Notes under the pieces: generated by a model
The model's input: the letters and a program-made list of their open reading frames with translations, nothing else
The model's database searches: none
What the model was told of the DNA's origin: nothing
NCBI GenBank assembly: GCA_001970955.1
Contig: MPUH01000866.1
Location: 1 to 31,299 of the forward strand
Source of the DNA: Stentor coeruleus
Lineage: Eukaryota > Ciliophora > Heterotrichea > Heterotrichida > Stentoridae
Direction: 5' to 3'
DNA length: 31,299 bases
In this document: positions 1 to 8,282 of the stretch, piece by piece
Layout of the letters: each line of letters begins with the position of its first letter
Numbering within the stretch: the stretch's first letter is position 1
Position numbers and translations under genes: made by a program

Positions 1-2
1 GG

Positions 3-1010
3 TGTTGTGTTATTACTTCTTGATCCTCCTGCATAAATAGATGGTTTTTGTACTGTTATTTTCCTATCAATAGGCTTTGGAGAGTTTCTAACAATACTAG
101 GTGTTTCTTTTGATATGGTTCTTAAAGGTGAACATCTAGCTGGGGACATTTGTTTGATTGATCTTTGAGTCTGACAAGGCTTTAAAGAGTTAGGACCAGG
201 TAAAGTATTGCGTTTTGGCGGGGACTGAGTTTTAAATATCGGAGCTTTTGCAATAGGTTTGACAATTCTGACTGAAGACTCTAAGGTTTTCTTATTAACA
301 AAGTCTGAATTAGACTTAGCTTTTGTTGTGTTTGGTATTTTGACCTCAGTCTGGACTTTATTCTCAGATAAATGGGGCTTGGCAGTAATAGGAGTAGAGG
401 TATTCATAACATCAGCTGATGATCTTGGAAACTCTGGCAACGGTGCCTCATCAAATCCTTCTAAAACATCAACCTTATAATGCTCTTTAGCATAAGCTTC
501 ATAATATTTTACTGCCCATACAATAAGATCATATAAAGCTAAACCAGTCATAGTTTTATCCATAGCCTTAACTTGTTCAATTGTAACTTTACTTAATAAA
601 TCATGTATTCTTTTTATAGTCTCAACTGAAATCATCTCTCTATCAATATACTCTTTTGTCCTTCTTATTACTGTAACAACAAAGCCAGGGTTTGTTAAAT
701 AATTCTTCATAGTAGAAATCGCTTTGTCTATTGGAATTCTTGCATTTGGGGAGATTTTCAAACTTGCATCAACTTCACAGTATAGTAATAAAAAACTACA
801 GGATATTACAGCGGCTTCTCGTTGTGGACATAAGATTTTTTTCCATATGTTTAGAACACGAGGGTTTATGCGATTTATTCTGACGAAAAGCTCGACGCTG
901 ATATTTTGAAGATTTGAGTGACTTTCAGACTTTTCGGAGACTTGGGTCATTGCCCGTTCAATTGTATTGAAGGATTTAGATTCTTCGATTTTAGTAGGAC
1001 TTGATATCAT
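3..1010 (-). CDS. Dynein-stalk-tip-like protein with disordered basic tail (partial, runs off the left edge)
   Basis: The frame is open for 336 codons from the ATG at 1010 to the window edge, so the C-terminus is missing. It is the first in-frame ATG after an upstream TAA. Residues about 45-178 look like the end of dynein coiled coil 1 plus the microtubule-binding tip. There is an Asn-Pro and a hydrophobic helix (FLLLYCEVD, 73-81), then a helix with NPGF (107-110), a helix around ISVETIKRIHDLL (127-139), and a final helix with the expected Trp (W165) followed by Tyr-Tyr. Dynein heavy chains have the same order: NF.., NIPEKIxKKI, then an M/LxxWV..xxY helix. No AAA+ module, Walker motif or long heptad arms are visible. 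After residue 180 the chain is Pro/Ser/Thr/Lys-rich and apparently disordered, typical of microtubule- or phospho-regulated tails. The domain call rests on remembered dynein sequences and is fairly confident; function is inference. Confidence 0.6.
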   Translation of the reverse strand, partial: MISSPTKIEESKSFNTIERAMTQVSEKSESHSNLQNISVELFVRINRINPRVLNIWKKILCPQREAAVISCSFLLLYCEVDASLKISPNARIPIDKAISTMKNYLTNPGFVVTVIRRTKEYIDREMISVETIKRIHDLLSKVTIEQVKAMDKTMTGLALYDLIVWAVKYYEAYAKEHYKVDVLEGFDEAPLPEFPRSSADVMNTSTPITAKPHLSENKVQTEVKIPNTTKAKSNSDFVNKKTLESSVRIVKPIAKAPIFKTQSPPKRNTLPGPNSLKPCQTQRSIKQMSPARCSPLRTISKETPSIVRNSPKPIDRKITVQKPSIYAGGSRSNNTT

Positions 1011-1762
1011 ATTTACGAATATTATGAGAATTTTAGAAATAATTGGATATGGATAAGCGTTAGATTGTAGAGTTTATATGTTTTGAGAAGGAATTTTGAA
1101 AGGATTTATGAGGATATGTTTTAAGAATATGCAGGATAAAATATTTTTTTAAATTGGTTTGAAGTTTTGAAGGTTTTAGGAAGTTTCAGAGATGGGTGGG
1201 TGGGTTGAGATTGTGGTTTTATTAGAGATTTTTATGAAAATGGGTGTTTAGGGTTTATGTAAAAATGAAAGATTTGGCTTTTGGGATATGAGTTAAGGAG
1301 AAATTTTGTTTGGATTTAGTTGTTTTATTTATGGGAGTTAAGTTGATATTCATATGGGTTTGAATTCAAAATATTAAGGTTTTTAAGAATATTGTTATGA
1401 TAAGAATACTAATGGATTTTGATTTATGGATATTGTGAAGATAGTCTGAAAGTGAAATAAGTAGTTGGAATTAAATCAAATATTTTAAAATTATTTTACT
1501 TTATATCTTGTTCTGAGTATGTTTAAAAACATAAACCTATAAAAAATAATATCCTTATCAAGACTATAATCAAATAAAAAATATCAAACTTATAAAATCC
1601 AGTAAATATATAAATTACTTATAACTTTTGACTAAAATAAAATAAAATATTTAACATAGTTTTTATATAAGAAAAGCATAAGTTTGGCAATAAAATTCAG
1701 TTAAATTATTATATGTAAAAAGGTTAAATTTAATAGTAATTCCTATAAGAAAAATTTAAAGC
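1011..1762. other. Intergenic, no gene seen
   Basis: AT-rich spacer upstream of the minus-strand dynein-tip-like gene. About the first 450 bases are rich in G and poor in C on the plus strand, including a GGGTGGGTGGG run near 1196. I see no long open frame or tRNA-like element. Confidence 0.5.
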
Positions 1763-1792
1763 AGCCATCTTATAATAATAATTATGGTGGCT

Positions 1793-1847
1793 ATGATGAC
1801 TTTATGGACTAGAGTAACTGAATACTGCTGATCCCTTGGCTGTCTGA
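1793..1847 (+). ncRNA. Box C/D snoRNA candidate, dual guide to large-subunit rRNA
   Basis: Box C is a perfect RTGATGA (ATGATGA, 1793-1799). Box D is CTGA at 1844-1847 and a D' box CTGA lies at 1818-1821. The 14 bases before box D (1830-1843) are complementary over 12 contiguous bases to ACAGCCAAGGGA, a highly conserved stretch of eukaryotic 25S/28S rRNA. The bases before D' (1807-1815) are complementary over 9 bases to ACTCTAGTC, which lies about 56 nt further along the same rRNA region in yeast and human. By the D+5 rule the targets would be the first C of the CC in ACAGCC and the U of GACUCUAG. Spacing between boxes suits a C/D snoRNA. Weak points: no clear terminal stem pairs across the boxes, the C' box is poor, and the ends are not defined. 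A short hairpin (1763-1769 with 1786-1792) lies just upstream. The rRNA sequences are from memory. Confidence 0.7.
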
Positions 1848-1852
1848 TATAT

Positions 1853-2520
1853 ATATCTTTGACAAAAATCTAAAACACCATCAAATTGTCTGTTTTCAAA
1901 TCATTCATATAAACTTAACAGAATTTTTATGTAAACTTTTTCTTGATGAATTTAAGCAACAAAAAAGCCACGCTTTCAAAGCTTTTTATATCTTATATAA
2001 CTACTGTGACTATATCTTTATCATTAGATATTGTGAAGTACCTTTTTTAGCTTAAGTATTCATTTTATATTTACTTATGCGTATTTCCATTAGTTTATAG
2101 CTTGACTGATTTTTGTTTTCAACGCAAAATAAACACTTAAAATTTGGAGATTTGGCTTTTTTAGTACAATCATAAGGATTCATTATGCTTATAATTTATA
2201 AATATACTTTTTGTTTGTAAGAATTTGATATATATAATTTTATGTAAATGATGATAAGAGAAGATCATCTTAAGTTTCACTAAGTTTATATTTATCCCAA
2301 GTTAATATTTTAAAACTATTCAATCTAAAAATTTTACTCCTCACACAAAGCCATCTTCCATGTTATTCCATTAACACCATCTCTAATCATTCTCAAACTT
2401 CTGAAAAAAATCACTTTTTTCTTATCCTTCAACACAATTTCCTCTCCAAAAATATTCTCTTACAAACTAATCAAATAATCCAATTTTATCTCACCTCTAA
2501 AAATATATTCTAAATAATTA
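1853..2520. other. Intergenic, no gene seen
   Basis: AT-rich spacer downstream of the phosphodiesterase gene. From about 2300 to 2520 the plus strand is C-rich and G-poor. No convincing frame or RNA gene was found. An ATGATGA near 2248 lacks a box D at a suitable distance. Confidence 0.5.
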
Positions 2521-3735
2521 TTAAAGGTTCTCGATTTTTTCCCAGCCTCTTCTATTATCTTCAATACTTTCCAAATAATCTTGAATCCCTTCAATATGGT
2601 TTCCAAGTAGCATCCACAGAGGATGTATAAACATATCAATAAACCCAATCTGATTTCTTTTAATCTTATTGATATCACTACCAATTCTCATAAACTCCGA
2701 AACAGGTATAGCATTTTGTTCTTCTTTCCAAACCTGTTCATTAAATTCTTGTATAATCCTCAATGACCATACAGTTGCTAATTCAAATTTTAATACAGGA
2801 TTCCCAACATCACAAGCATGTAAGACAATATCTAAAAAGCTTTGTCTATGTTCACCGTTTTCTATATTGAATTCTCTCATACAGCTTATAAAATGCTCCA
2901 TGACAAAATTGTGCTTGGCCATATCTGTTGCTAAAACAGTTGGGATTATAATTTTTCTCATATGAGTTTGGTCAGCATGGCTCATAGAGGTAAGAATATC
3001 ACAGCCTGGAAGTTCTAAAAATTTGATTAAAGTTGCTGCGTGGTGGTTTTCTAAGACTGAGATATCGTTGTATCTAACTGCTAAAGGATGTCTAGAGTTT
3101 ATCATAAATACATTAGTAACGCCGGGATGGTTTAGATCATGGCCAAGCCCAGAAAGGAACAAAGCAAAGTTTTCCATAGGCAGTAAAAACTTCTCAAACT
3201 TGCTATTTTTCTCTGATAGCGTGAAAATCATTTGACATACAGAAAACGCATGAAAGAAGTTATGAAAAGGGTTGTCTTGATAATTTTCACAAATAGCGAC
3301 TATAAACCTCTGCATTTTGACAACATCCACATCAAAGGTTTTTATATGTTCATAAAATATATGCAATAAACATTCTCTAAGTTCTTCTTTAGGTTTGATG
3401 ATTGTATCGAAATCTTTACTTCTAAGCTGCTGAAGAAGGCCATCATTAGGAACAAAAGGATTTGATGGGCTGTATTTAAAATGTTCTAGTTTGGAAAAAT
3501 ATAGTGGGGCAAGGATATCATTGTGAAGGGCTTGAAGCCAGATGTTTCGACGATTGTGATCGATTTCATGAAGACTGAGAAAGGTTTGATGGATAAGTTC
3601 GAGTTCTGCATTTGATCCGACACCTTCAAATTGTAAGCCGAGCTCTCTGATTTTTGCGATTATGCGTGCTTCTTGCTCTGTTGCCTGGACTGGGTCAGAG
3701 ACTTTTGGCTTTTTAACAAGAGAAGAACACCCCAT
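2521..3735 (-). CDS. Class I 3',5'-cyclic nucleotide phosphodiesterase
   Basis: This 404-residue protein hydrolyses cAMP and/or cGMP to the 5'-monophosphate. The PDE catalytic domain fills roughly residues 80-400. Metal-site motifs are intact: HNFFHAF (158-164), the HD of LGHDLNHPG (199-200), ATDMAKH (269-275) and HACDVGNP (306-313). The invariant purine-binding glutamine is Q362 in NQIGFIDMFIHPLW, as in PDE4-type enzymes. It is as long as a catalytic domain with a short N-terminal extension and has no GAF, PAS or transmembrane domain. The N-terminus MGCSS fits N-myristoylation at Gly2 with palmitoylation at Cys3, which would tether it to a membrane. No intron is needed and the stop is TAA. 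The family call is firm; cAMP versus cGMP preference cannot be read from the sequence. Confidence 0.95.
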   Translation of the reverse strand: MGCSSLVKKPKVSDPVQATEQEARIIAKIRELGLQFEGVGSNAELELIHQTFLSLHEIDHNRRNIWLQALHNDILAPLYFSKLEHFKYSPSNPFVPNDGLLQQLRSKDFDTIIKPKEELRECLLHIFYEHIKTFDVDVVKMQRFIVAICENYQDNPFHNFFHAFSVCQMIFTLSEKNSKFEKFLLPMENFALFLSGLGHDLNHPGVTNVFMINSRHPLAVRYNDISVLENHHAATLIKFLELPGCDILTSMSHADQTHMRKIIIPTVLATDMAKHNFVMEHFISCMREFNIENGEHRQSFLDIVLHACDVGNPVLKFELATVWSLRIIQEFNEQVWKEEQNAIPVSEFMRIGSDINKIKRNQIGFIDMFIHPLWMLLGNHIEGIQDYLESIEDNRRGWEKIENL

Positions 3736-3851
3736 TTATTAGTAGGTTTATATTTGTTAGATATTTTAGTAATATGGTTAATATCTAGTTTATTAAACTT
3801 TAAGGTATGATTATTTATTAAATATACATGGATATGTCGATATCTATTTTT

Positions 3852-6011
3852 TTAATTTTTATTAATAAATGAAGGTCTTCTTGCTGTGCTCTTTTTAGTC
3901 TGATGAAATGCTAGAGGACTCGACAAAGAATTTCTTGAATTTTCTCTAGAAACTCCAAATTGTGGCGAACTCGTCGCAAGGTCATTTTTCAATCTATCCA
4001 TCAAGGTCCCACCAATTCTGATTTTTTTTATACTTGAATCAGCTTGGCTTGAAGCACCCTCACTACTGACGAACGATAGTGAGTCATTTACCATCAATTT
4101 CATTTCAGTAGTCAGGTCAAACCTTTTCCTTTCAGCAAGTTTTTCAAGTTCTTGTGGAGTGAAAATACTTATAAACTCATCTATACTCATAAACCCTCCA
4201 CCCATACACATAATAAGCCTATTATTCTGGAGCTTAACTTTAACAATTTTCGTGCCAAACAAATAAACTCCCTGGTCTACCCTTAAAAACCCAACTTCTA
4301 AAAAGCTCGGTCTAGTATTAATATAATCCGCCATAGCAATATCGATATTATCATTTTTTTCTGGAGTATAAATGCTGATTCCTCCTTGTTCCTGCAATAT
4401 TTTATTCCTCAAAAGGCAAATTTCACAGTCTTTATCAGTCAAATATTTAAACATTTTACTTATCAGCCGTTGTTGAAACAAATATTTGGCTGAAAGGTCA
4501 ATTAAATACTTTAAAGTAAAATCCAAAAGTTTGTTTACAGTTGTCTCAAGTTCAGCTGCTTGGGATTTAGCCTCACGCATTTCCCCAGATATGTCTAAGT
4601 CTATACGATTCACATAGACTTTTTGTTTCATTGTATTAAGTTTTACATTTAAATCATCAATTTTTAATTGGCTTTGTCTTAGGTTGGATTCTGAGCTTTC
4701 AAGTTTTTCTTTGAGTTTTTTAAGTTCATCACTTTGTTGGGAGGTTTTATCGAGGAAGTCTTTTTTGTCTTTTCTTGTTAAAATAGAAAATTCATTAAAT
4801 CTTTGTTTATCACCTTCAATTTTTTGATATAAACTTGTGATACTTTCTTTTATTAGGTTTTCAGCTAGAGATTGCTTATTGAAACTTTCGATCACTTGGA
4901 TTTTCGCATCTTTTTCTGAGATCTCAGACTTTAATACTAGGGTTTGACTTACAAGAGAATCGTTTTGTATTCGAAGCTCTTTCACTTGACTTAAAAGTTT
5001 TTCTCTGGAGTTTTCTAAGGAGTCCTTTTCTTGACCTAATTTATTTATTGTCTCTTCATAAGATTTATTTACATTAGTAAATTCTTCTATACTTTTCTGA
5101 TACAATTCTCTGAGTTTCGCCAACTCTTGCTCAGCTTGTTTTTTACATAAAACCACATCTTCAAGAGTAGAATCAACACAACTGCTCTTTCGCCGATTGG
5201 CTCTGATTTTTATCATTTCTCCTTTGAGAACGTTATTTTCCAGCTTAATTGCCTCAAGTTCTTCCATTATGGTCTTGTTTTTAGATTTTTCTTTCAAGTA
5301 CAAATCTATATAATTTTTATTTTCATTATGCATTGAATCTATAGTTTTGTTTTGATTAGAAATTTCTTGTTCAAGTGTGGTTATGATTTTTGGGTAGTCT
5401 AAAATTATAGTATTTGAGGTTTTGTTTGAAGAAAGATGTGAAGAGTTGCTTATGCTTTGGTAAAGTTCTTGAGCTTTGATTTTCTCATGAGCACCTAAAA
5501 GGAGGCTTTTTAAGTATTTTAGGTCTTGATTTTCGATTCTATCTTTGTTTTCTAGGAATTTTAAGCTGATTTCTAAGCCGAGATCTTTTTCAGCCAGTCT
5601 GTACTCGATTTTAGCTAGTTTTTTAGCGCTTTTAGAACTGTGTGCAAGGATGTCTGTAGCCATAGAGCAGTGTCTGCATATTTCTTTGTTTAAATGCTCA
5701 AGAAGATTTAAGGTTATTATAGCATAGCCAATTGCATCTTTGTTGCCTATGAGTTGTACTCGGAACTTCTCAGAGACTTTATAATTTGTAATCTGATATG
5801 AACCTTCTGCTATTAGTTTTTGTCCAATAAAAGATATCTTTATTTCTGGCTGGCAATATTTGTTTTCTACCTGGAAGAATATGTCTCGATAAGGGTATTG
5901 ATAAACTTTTGTTATGTTGTCTATTTTAAGATTTAGTTTCGTAGAGGATAAATCATGAGATTGGATTTTAACCTCTTCAACCAATAGCTGGATATATAAA
6001 GGGCATTCCAT
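3852..6011 (-). CDS. Coiled-coil protein with C-terminal GAS2-related (GAR) domain
   Basis: A 719-residue protein in three parts. Residues 1 to about 110 are beta-rich and could be a C2-like fold, though I see no Ca-binding aspartate set. About 110-520 is long heptad coiled coil rich in Glu, Lys, Leu and Gln. About 575-620 matches the GAR domain: YLFG (583-586), a KIVKVKLQNNRLIM strand, then MGGGFMSIDEFI, parallel to the family's VMVRVGGGWxxLxEFL. GAR domains bind microtubules in GAS2 and spectraplakins. The family's final PCR motif is not obvious here (FTPQEL in its place). The tail is Ser/Arg/Lys-rich and probably disordered. The likely role is a cortical or microtubule linker, which is inference. 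There is no intron, and the ATG at 6011 is the first Met. It lies 116 bp upstream of the phosphodiesterase on the same strand. Confidence 0.75.
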   Translation of the reverse strand: MECPLYIQLLVEEVKIQSHDLSSTKLNLKIDNITKVYQYPYRDIFFQVENKYCQPEIKISFIGQKLIAEGSYQITNYKVSEKFRVQLIGNKDAIGYAIITLNLLEHLNKEICRHCSMATDILAHSSKSAKKLAKIEYRLAEKDLGLEISLKFLENKDRIENQDLKYLKSLLLGAHEKIKAQELYQSISNSSHLSSNKTSNTIILDYPKIITTLEQEISNQNKTIDSMHNENKNYIDLYLKEKSKNKTIMEELEAIKLENNVLKGEMIKIRANRRKSSCVDSTLEDVVLCKKQAEQELAKLRELYQKSIEEFTNVNKSYEETINKLGQEKDSLENSREKLLSQVKELRIQNDSLVSQTLVLKSEISEKDAKIQVIESFNKQSLAENLIKESITSLYQKIEGDKQRFNEFSILTRKDKKDFLDKTSQQSDELKKLKEKLESSESNLRQSQLKIDDLNVKLNTMKQKVYVNRIDLDISGEMREAKSQAAELETTVNKLLDFTLKYLIDLSAKYLFQQRLISKMFKYLTDKDCEICLLRNKILQEQGGISIYTPEKNDNIDIAMADYINTRPSFLEVGFLRVDQGVYLFGTKIVKVKLQNNRLIMCMGGGFMSIDEFISIFTPQELEKLAERKRFDLTTEMKLMVNDSLSFVSSEGASSQADSSIKKIRIGGTLMDRLKNDLATSSPQFGVSRENSRNSLSSPLAFHQTKKSTARRPSFINKN

Positions 6012-6272
6012 TTTTAGTATTCCTTTCTCATTAACTTGACTTTAATTTTTAAGAACATTTTATATATAATAATTTTGCTTTCTGTTGAATATTAACTTTA
6101 TATACCTTTATTCAAATAATTCACCTTCTTGTTATATATTTCATCCCTTTACTTCAAATTATAATTTTTTTAATCTAGAATTTCAGTTATTCCATAAACC
6201 CTAGAATAAATTTTTTTTTCCTAATTCCTCTTATACAAAATTATATACATAAAGAAAAAAATATTTTCCAAT
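6012..6272. promoter_or_regulatory. Head-to-head spacer (GAR protein / SAR1)
   Basis: A 261-bp very AT-rich gap between two divergent start codons. It must carry the 5' flanks of both genes, but I recognise no defined promoter element. Confidence 0.35.
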
Positions 6273-6860
6273 ATGTTTTTATTAAATAGGTTCAAATCAG
6301 TTCTCACTTCCCTCGGGTTCTATCAGAAAGCAGCTAAAATTATCTTCTTAGGCTTGGACAACTCAGGAAAATCCTCGCTATTGATGATGCTAAAGGAAAA
6401 CAGACTTACCTTAATATGTTCTCATTTTTACCCTACATCAGAAGAAGTAGTAATAAACCAAATAAAATATCAAATATTAGATACTGGAGGCCAAGAAGTA
6501 GCAAGAAAGTTATGGAAAAACTATTTAGAACAAGTTAATGCTATTGTTTTTGTAGTAGATGCATGTGATAGAAGTAGATTTGATACTGCAAAATATGAAT
6601 TAGAAAAGGTGCTTGCAATGGAAGAGCTGAAAAATATTCCATTTGTTATATTTGGGAATAAAATTGATTCTCCTTATGCTGTTAATGAAGAAGAGTTTAA
6701 AGCATGTTTAGGACTTGATAAGTTTAATGATATTGGACAAGGAGATAGTTTTGAAAAGAAAAGGCCTGTGAAAGTTTTTATGTGCTCGGTTTTTTTAAGG
6801 TTTGGATTTTTGGAAGGGTTTAATTTGCTTAGTCAGTTTTTTTTCCGAAGAATATTATAA
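6273..6860 (+). CDS. SAR1: SAR1 small GTPase (COPII coat assembly)
   Basis: This 195-residue protein has the SAR1 length and motif set. SAR1 in its GTP form recruits the COPII coat to ER exit sites. Visible are the P-loop GLDNSGKS (27-34), the switch I Thr in YPTSEE (T55), switch II DTGGQE (70-75), NKID (129-132) and the G5-type CSV in VFMCSV (168-173). The SAR1 signatures PTSEE, ARKLWKNYLEQV and RPVKVFMCSV separate it from ARF and ARL. There is no Gly2; the N-terminus MFLLNRFKSVLTSLGF is a hydrophobic amphipathic helix as in SAR1, which inserts into the ER membrane without myristoylation. One oddity is Q74 where SAR1 normally has His in DxGGHE, making switch II ARF-like. The family call is firm. 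Confidence 0.93.
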   Translation: MFLLNRFKSVLTSLGFYQKAAKIIFLGLDNSGKSSLLMMLKENRLTLICSHFYPTSEEVVINQIKYQILDTGGQEVARKLWKNYLEQVNAIVFVVDACDRSRFDTAKYELEKVLAMEELKNIPFVIFGNKIDSPYAVNEEEFKACLGLDKFNDIGQGDSFEKKRPVKVFMCSVFLRFGFLEGFNLLSQFFFRRIL

Positions 6861-8282
6861 TTAGACTTTTATAGTGAGATGAAGGTATTGAAATTGGGTT
6901 GTTTTAAATAATTATAATTTTGTGATTATTTTAGGTAAGTTTTTATATTCATTTATGTTTTTATATGGTAAATAAGATTATAAAATGTCTTTAATTTTAT
7001 ATTTATTCAATTTTTAAAAATAAATACACTTTAAGATTCTATATAGAATAGACTAATAGAATTTCTTTATTAGAGCTATAAATTTGCATGCTTAAATGAT
7101 TTTCTTAAAGTTGTAAAATGCCTTAATAAAGAATCTTTTATCAAAATAATAGGAAAAATCAGCCTAAACATTATTAAATGCAAAAAAAATCATATGTTAA
7201 AGGTATTTAGTTTAAAAAAAAAAATTCCTTTACTCTTATATGACATCATACATATAATATTTACATTTTCACTAAAAATTATAAACTAAATCGTCTATTA
7301 CATTTGAATTTATAATTATAATTTTTTATGATAAGATTTAAACTAGCAAAAACAATAAGAATAGTTGTTTAAGTTAAAATAAATAGCAACTAAGTGTAAA
7401 ATGACATAAAATATAATAAATAAATATATAGTGATTAATTCATTTCTAACTGAGATAAACTTTACTATAATAAATCAAAAGAAATATTTTATATTAAAAA
7501 TGCGCTAAATACTAAGTTATTATAAATCAAAACTTAGTAATTTCTTATATATATTATTGGTTAAAGATAAGATTTCCTTAATTCTCAGTTCATGATGAGC
7601 TTATAACTGTACTGTTCTAAAAAAGAAAAACATTTATTGTTTAATCAAATAAAGTAAATTCTTATTTAGTAACTGAAAGATAAACAGTTTGATATTTATA
7701 TAAAAACTCAGAATAACTAAAGATTCATATCATCATCTAAAATATTTTAGGTAAAATCTAGTAATTCATCTTTTTACTATAATAATTTTCAATTCTTTTA
7801 TTCTAATTATAATACTGTTAAAAAAATTCAAGTTTTTATATGCTACTTAACTTAAAACCGGCTTATTTATATAATTTAAAATAGAATCTTTAGGGATTCA
7901 AAATGCCTGCCTATTTTCAAAGCTAACTCCAATGATAAGCACAAGTTTTTAAATGATGAAAATATAGCTGAAGTTGTAATTTTTAAAGAAAACAAATTAG
8001 AATCCCTAAACTAAAAAAGGAAATCAAGGATATTCAGCCATAATTTTATATTAAAAATACAAACTTACACTTAATTATTGAATTTCGTTTTTAGAGGTAA
8101 AGTTCAAAATTTAAACTAATTTTTTAGATCACAAAAAGACACTTCATTAATAAGAATTGCAATTCCAATATAAAATTAACTTGATTAACACAAAATTTCT
8201 GATAAAAAAGTGTTTTTCATTCTCCATGATGAAAGAAATATATTAAGGTTAATAACCTTTTAAATAAATCCATATTATTTAC
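6861..8282. other. Long intergenic gap with one structured-RNA candidate
   Basis: About 1.4 kb of AT-rich DNA between SAR1 and the MYB gene, with no credible open frame. The only element I would single out is the inverted-repeat block at 7889-8010, listed separately. A C/D-like pair (ATGATGA at 7592, CTGA at 7673) has no recognisable rRNA guide. Confidence 0.5.
7889..8010. ncRNA. Possible structured RNA closed by an 11-bp perfect inverted repeat
   Basis: TTTAGGGATTC (7889-7899) and GAATCCCTAAA (8000-8010) pair perfectly over 11 bases. Two more A-T pairs lie just inside after one mismatch. This GC-containing stem encloses 100 nt in a spacer otherwise nearly pure A/T. A further short pairing (AGCTA with TAGCT) may sit inside. 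It could be a non-coding RNA or the terminal repeats of a small inserted element, but no flanking target-site duplication is seen. Strand and identity are unknown. Confidence 0.3.

Noticed and set aside
259..480. Plus-strand frame opposite the dynein-tip-like gene
   Set aside because: It lies entirely within the minus-strand gene, which has a recognisable domain; the plus frame matches nothing.
7592..7676. Box C/D-like pair (ATGATGA and CTGA)
   Set aside because: No terminal stem and no guide that I can match to conserved rRNA; in AT-rich DNA such box pairs arise by chance.
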